A stretch of 64,000 nt of DNA from the NCBI GenBank assembly GCA_049510975.1, contig JBEKYM010000017.1:1-64000 (forward strand), written 5' to 3'. The position numbers and the translations under genes are program-made. Source of the stretch: JAKACA01 sp049510975. GTDB lineage: Bacteria > Actinomycetota > Acidimicrobiia > Acidimicrobiales > Bog-793. The notes beneath the pieces are model-generated. The model saw only the letters and a list, made by a program, of their open reading frames with translations. It did not search any database and was not told the origin of the DNA. Of this stretch, positions 63,632-64,000 are shown in pieces. Each line of letters begins with the position of its first letter. Within the stretch, counting starts at the first letter, position 1.

Positions 63632-64000
63632 CGTGCCTCCGTTGTATTGTGCGGACCCCAAAGGTGACGAGGTCGCCGGCAACTCGCCCTCGCGTGGGCC
63701 AAGGCGACTTTAGCTCCTGTGCCGACGACCTGAATACGGGTCATCGGCCTTGTCGTGTCCATCATCTATGGAGGTCGTGTCTCGCCATGCTGGAATCGAG
63801 GCGCATCTGCGAGCGGCGGCGGCGGCTTGGCACTGCGTATGCTGGAGCCTCTGCTCCGGCCTGGACCTGGCACGATGCCTCCGAGTGGTGGCTGTTGTCG
63901 AGGGCGTTGGCTGGTCGTCGCCTTGGGTGTGGTCTGATGTCACGATGTCACTCCGGGTTCCCGGTGGCATAGAGAGATTATTCGGCACTCACACACAGTA
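63632..64000. other. Intergenic region at the right edge, no supported gene
   Basis: About 370 nt, visibly less GC-rich than the rest, particularly at the end. It contains the Shine-Dalgarno and presumed promoter of the exported-protein gene. Open frames exist on both strands, but none has a plausible start, codon bias or recognisable protein. The last 40 nt may be a promoter of a gene outside the window. Confidence 0.5.

Noticed and set aside
63710..63988. Frame of about 92 codons on the minus strand at the right edge
   Set aside because: Composition is unlike coding sequence here (Thr/Arg/Gln-rich), no promoter or Shine-Dalgarno.

Overview
The window is GC-rich, densely coded actinobacterial chromosome with many start/stop overlaps (ATGA, GTGA). 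A complete Pup-proteasome locus, FbiC (F420 synthesis), a GlgE glycogen pathway with a fused trehalose synthase-maltokinase, HelY and a DUF4193-type protein all point to Actinomycetota. A Pup ending in Glu and the general gene content suggest a non-mycolata lineage, perhaps Acidimicrobiia; this placement is inference. I saw no tRNA or rRNA gene, insertion sequence, prophage, integrase or CRISPR array. The window reads as core chromosome rather than an accessory island.

Layout. 0-9 kb: a GAF/PAS/GGDEF/EAL signalling protein, divergent from an acyl-CoA ligase, then an OmpR-type two-component pair and a LOG-family protein. 9-23 kb: fbiC, then glgX facing the operon glgE > treS-mak > malQ > glgB, which builds and remodels alpha-glucan through maltose-1-phosphate. 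23-30 kb: a MATE exporter, then transketolase, transaldolase, 6-phosphogluconolactonase and a stand-alone LigD-type polymerase (rpiA lies at 61.5 kb). 29.6-33.4 kb: a fatty-acid desaturase divergent from a TetR regulator across a perfect 26-bp palindrome, then a thioesterase, three small membrane or basic proteins and trmI. 33.4-48 kb: ferredoxin, mpa, dop, pup, prcB, prcA, an odd convergent gene, pafA, two tandem signal peptidases, Tat components, helY and a tandem ThyX-fold protein. 48-53 kb: a DUF4193-type protein, low-complexity proteins and a large Arg/Gly-rich disordered protein. 52-62 kb: a persulfide-dioxygenase-like hydrolase with rhodanese domains, a 2-hydroxyacid oxidase coupled to a ThDP enzyme, fumarylacetoacetase, CorA, a lipoprotein, a 5'-3' exonuclease coupled to a YihY protein, and rpiA. 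62-64 kb: an Erm-type rRNA methylase and an unrecognised exported protein.

The clearest window-wide signal is regulatory. At least 19 genes on both strands have a TANNNT -10 hexamer only 6-9 nt before the start codon, the signature of leaderless mRNAs. A smaller set (acyl-CoA ligase, tal, mpa, pup, ferredoxin, tatC, the DUF4193 gene, exported proteins) has Shine-Dalgarno sites instead. The hexamer was used to choose starts where several were possible.

Other points worth attention: the palindromic operator and its half-site before the acyl-CoA ligase, Pup ending in GGE, a 14-glycine tract in the PrcB propeptide, the ThyX-fold tandem protein with its signature split between halves, the 663-residue disordered protein, and a leaderless upstream ORF overlapping the erm start.
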